This document shows positions 31,520-33,720 of a DNA stretch of 33,720 nt, one piece after another; position 1 is the first letter of the stretch, and every line of letters starts with the position of its first letter. The notes under the pieces were generated by a model. That model was not told the DNA's origin and did no database searches. It saw only the letters and a program-made list of their open reading frames with translations. The DNA comes from Dermatophilus congolensis (GTDB lineage Bacteria > Actinomycetota > Actinomycetes > Actinomycetales > Dermatophilaceae). The stretch spans positions 1-33,720 of the forward strand of contig JAUNUP010000031.1 of assembly GCA_030538115.1 (NCBI GenBank), given 5' to 3'. The position numbers and the translations under genes are program-made.

Positions 31520-33720
31520 TCAGTCGCGGGAGCGGTCTTCGTAGCGGCGTCCGCCGCGGTAACCGCCACGTCCGCCTCCACCGCGGCCGCCGTAACCGCC
31601 GCGTCCGCGGCCACCGAAGCCACCGGGGCGGCGGGTCGGACGGCGCTTGGGCGGGTCGGTGACGGCCCGAAGACGCTCCTCCGAAATGGGAACGCCGCTG
31701 GGCCGCTCTGCGCCGGTGGCGGCGATGATGTTGTCGTCGCCGAGGTCGACGCGGGTGGGCTCGACGTTGTCGAGTCCGGCGTCGGTGGCGATGCGCTTCA
31801 TGAGGCGCCGCTGGTGGGGCAGTGCGAGGGTCACGACGACCCCCTCCGACCCGGCGCGAGCGGTACGCCCGGCACGGTGCAGGTAGTCCTTGTGGTCGCG
31901 CGGCGGGTCGACCTGCAGCACGGCCGACACGTCGTCGACGTGGATGCCGCGCGAGGCGACGTCGGTCGCGACGAGCACGGGCAGCGTGCCGTCCTTGAAC
32001 GCGGCGAGGATGCGGGTGCGAACCCCCTGGTTGAGGCCACCGTGCAGAGCCGCCGCGAAGACACCGACATCACGCAGCTGCGACGCCACACGGTCGGCGC
32101 CGAGCTTGGTGCGCACGAACACGACCGTGCGACCGGGCCGGTTGGCGATGTCGCCGGTGATCGGCTTCTTGTGCTGCGGCTCCACCAAAAAGATGTGGTG
32201 GGTCATCGTCGCGACGGAGGCCTTGGCCTCGTCTGTCGAGTGCTCCACCGGGTCAGTGAGGTAGTTCTCGACCAGCGAGTCGATGCCCTTGTCAAGAGTC
32301 GCCGAGAAGAGCAGGCGCTGGCCACCGGCAGGCACGAGGTCGAGCAGTGCCGTGACCTCGGGCAGGAAGCCCATGTCGGCCATGAGGTCGGCCTCGTCCA
32401 GCACGACGATCTCGATTTTGTCGAGGGCGGCAGCCCCCTTCTCGACGAGGTCGTTCATGCGGCCGGGAGTCGCGATCAGCACGTCGACACCACGGTCGAG
32501 CGCGTCGATCTGCGGCTCGTACGGCATGCCGCCGGCCACGAGCTTGTGGCGCAAGTTCATCTCCCGCGCGAGCGGGCCGAGAGCGTCGCTGATCTGCATC
32601 GCGAGTTCGCGGGTCGGCGACATGATGAGCGCGCGCGGTCGCTTGGGCTCCGAGCTGCGACCGGCGAGGCGCGTCAGCACCGGAATACCGAACGCCATCG
32701 TCTTACCGGATCCCGTGCGTCCGCGTCCGAGCACGTCGCGCCCGCTGATCGCATCGGGGATGGTCGCCTTCTGGATCGGGAACGGCTCGGCGATGCCGTC
32801 GCGCGCGAGGCGCTCGACGATGGGCATCGGCACACCGAGGCCGAGGAAGCCGTCGTTGGGGTCTTCGGGCAGTTCGACGCGGCGGGGCCGCTCGGTGCGG
32901 CGCATCCGCTCGGCGTGGAAATCGGCGGGCGCGGACTCGTCGCGGCGGGCGGGGCGGTCGTAACCGCGCGGGCGCTCGTACCGCTCCGTGCGATCCTGCC
33001 GATCGGAGCGGGGACCGCGGTCGAAGCGTTCGCCCCGGTCACGCCACGGACGCTCACCACGAGAGTCGCCTCGGCGCTCGTCGCGGTGGTCCTCGCGGGG
33101 CTGCCAGCCGCCTCGATCCTGCCGGTCACCCCGGTCGCTGCGACCGCCGAATCCGCGGTCGTCCCGACCCGAGTACCGAGCGCGGTCACCGAAGGTGCGG
33201 TCACCGCGGTCGAAGCGGCGCTCGCCCGAATCACGGCGGTCGCCACGCTCGCCACGCTGGTCCCGCTGATCCCGGTCGAAACGACGCTCGCCGGAGTCGC
33301 GGCGCTCTCCCCGCTGGTCGCGCCACTCGCGGTCGTCGCGCCGGAAGCCTCGCTGCTGCCCGGAGCCGTCGCCACGGCTGTAGCCGCGGTCGTTTCGGTC
33401 GCCATATCCACGGGCGTCACGGGAGTCGCGACCCGAGTATCCGCCGCGCTCACCTCGATCGTCGCGACGCTGGGCATTGCCCCAACGGTCGACCCGGGCG
33501 GGCCGCTCGTCGCGGCGGTTGTCCCACCGGTCGTCGCGGCGGAACTCGCGGCGCTCGCCCCCGTCGGAGTCTCGGCGGCCGTAGCCACGTGAGCCACGGT
33601 CGTCGAAGCCGCGGCTGTCGCGGTCGCCGTACGAACGGGTCGGGCCTTCGCGGTTGTCCCGCTGGCCGTACCCGCGGTTGTCACGGTTGCCGTAGCCGCG
33701 ATCCTGGCGAGGGCCACGGT
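31520..33720 (-). CDS. DEAD-box RNA helicase with long RG/RD/YG-rich N-terminal tail (5' end outside window)
   Basis: The helicase core (about 31660-32870) has the Q motif FPIQKATIP, Walker A GRTGSGKTMAFG, PTRELAMQ, DEAD box VVLDEADLMADMGFLPEV, SAT motif LLFSATLDKG, VVFVRTKLGADRVA, and HRAGRTARAGSEG. The C-terminus is an RGG-like tail (GGFGGRGRGGYGGRGGGG). Upstream of an internal ATG at 32905 the minus-strand frame stays open to the window edge. It contains more than 260 residues of Arg/Asp/Gly/Tyr/Ser/Gln-rich repeats, such as DRGYSRG, RDDRG and GERRDSGERRFDR, with no ATG, GTG or TTG start in frame between 32906 and 33720. The true start is therefore off the right edge and the protein has at least 732 residues here. 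Such helicases remodel RNA; long RG-rich tails favour RNA binding and condensate formation. The stop is followed by a strong terminator. Confidence 0.9.
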   Translation of the reverse strand, partial: RGPRQDRGYGNRDNRGYGQRDNREGPTRSYGDRDSRGFDDRGSRGYGRRDSDGGERREFRRDDRWDNRRDERPARVDRWGNAQRRDDRGERGGYSGRDSRDARGYGDRNDRGYSRGDGSGQQRGFRRDDREWRDQRGERRDSGERRFDRDQRDQRGERGDRRDSGERRFDRGDRTFGDRARYSGRDDRGFGGRSDRGDRQDRGGWQPREDHRDERRGDSRGERPWRDRGERFDRGPRSDRQDRTERYERPRGYDRPARRDESAPADFHAERMRRTERPRRVELPEDPNDGFLGLGVPMPIVERLARDGIAEPFPIQKATIPDAISGRDVLGRGRTGSGKTMAFGIPVLTRLAGRSSEPKRPRALIMSPTRELAMQISDALGPLAREMNLRHKLVAGGMPYEPQIDALDRGVDVLIATPGRMNDLVEKGAAALDKIEIVVLDEADLMADMGFLPEVTALLDLVPAGGQRLLFSATLDKGIDSLVENYLTDPVEHSTDEAKASVATMTHHIFLVEPQHKKPITGDIANRPGRTVVFVRTKLGADRVASQLRDVGVFAAALHGGLNQGVRTRILAAFKDGTLPVLVATDVASRGIHVDDVSAVLQVDPPRDHKDYLHRAGRTARAGSEGVVVTLALPHQRRLMKRIATDAGLDNVEPTRVDLGDDNIIAATGAERPSGVPISEERLRAVTDPPKRRPTRRPGGFGGRGRGGYGGRGGGGRGGYRGGRRYEDRSRD
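32940..33720 (-). repeat. Low-complexity coding repeat (RG/RD/YG-rich) in the helicase N-terminal tail
   Basis: Short imperfect repeats such as GTCGCGACGCTC, GTCGAAGCG and GACTCCGGCGAGCG variants recur in phase with the coding frame, encoding RDR, ERRDSG and RGYG runs. The pattern suggests slippage-prone expansion; tract length may vary among strains. It is part of the coding region above. Confidence 0.8.

Noticed and set aside
31481..33592. 703-codon open frame on the plus strand opposite the RG-rich helicase
   Set aside because: It lies exactly on the reverse codons of the helicase frame. The valine/alanine-rich translation is the complement of RD/RG repeats, and the helicase motifs are all on the minus strand.
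32674..33717. Minus-strand alternative frame rich in Ala/Thr near the right edge
   Set aside because: Off-frame reading of the helicase repeat. The helicase frame continues from the core without a stop and has the repeat pattern expected of an RG tail.

Overview
The window comes from a high-GC chromosome, almost certainly of an actinomycete (Actinomycetota). Third codon positions are strongly GC-biased and many starts are GTG. Several genes belong to families found mainly in Actinobacteria (DUF2017, DUF3039, DUF3618, DUF2510-RDD). The rdgB-rph-MBL hydrolase-murI-DUF2017-clpS order, with pncB divergent, is a common actinobacterial arrangement. The sequence fits Micrococcales or Propionibacteriales, but I cannot place it more precisely. 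Most of the window is chromosomal housekeeping and cofactor biosynthesis; I see no intact mobile element, CRISPR array, phage or classical defence island.

Layout. 1-5.3 kb: nadE, then the bacterial non-homologous end-joining pair ligD (minus) and ku (plus). Their 800-bp divergent spacer holds a truncated GntR-type regulator remnant, an imperfect direct repeat and an almost perfect inverted repeat. 5.4-9.0 kb: a CopC-domain copper protein, tRNA-Lys(CTT), a GroES-like protein overlapping a DUF3618 membrane protein, the peroxiredoxin bcp, tRNA-Leu(TAG) and a secreted zinc-metalloprotease-like protein whose stop codon lies inside the tRNA-Leu acceptor stem. 9.1-20.8 kb: a cobalamin (vitamin B12) cluster. 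20.8-26.6 kb: rdgB, rph, an MBL-fold hydrolase, murI, DUF2017, clpS and divergent pncB. 26.6-33.7 kb: an RDD membrane protein, a DEAD/DEAH helicase, a DUF3039 protein, a polysaccharide deacetylase-like protein, a YqgE protein, and a DEAD-box RNA helicase that runs off the right edge.

The B12 region is the centre of the window. A cobalamin riboswitch leads a plus-strand operon cobI-cobM-cbiEGH-cbiX-cobF, in which every junction is a 4-nt stop/start overlap. cbiEGH is a three-domain fusion (CbiE, CbiG, CbiH/CobJ). A second cobalamin riboswitch leads the cobalt ECF importer cbiM-cbiN-cbiQ-cbiO. cobH, cbiT and cobK are on the minus strand and cobA on the plus strand. Together they cover cobalt uptake, uroporphyrinogen III methylation, early cobalt insertion, the ring methylations, ring contraction, C1 deacylation/methylation, reduction, decarboxylation and methyl migration. 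The enzyme set mixes early-cobalt 'anaerobic' types (CbiX, CbiG) with the 'aerobic' CobF, and no cbiD or cobG is visible here. The late steps (amidation, adenosylation, loop assembly) must lie elsewhere.

The features most worth a second look are: a perfect TGTGA-N6-TCACA CRP/GlxR-type palindrome upstream of the cob operon; a 25-bp hairpin between convergent cobA and cobK; the repeat-bounded GntR remnant and the shared 12-bp box between ligD and ku; the hybrid corrin pathway with its fused enzyme; and the very long arginine/aspartate/glycine/tyrosine-rich N-terminal tail on the last helicase.
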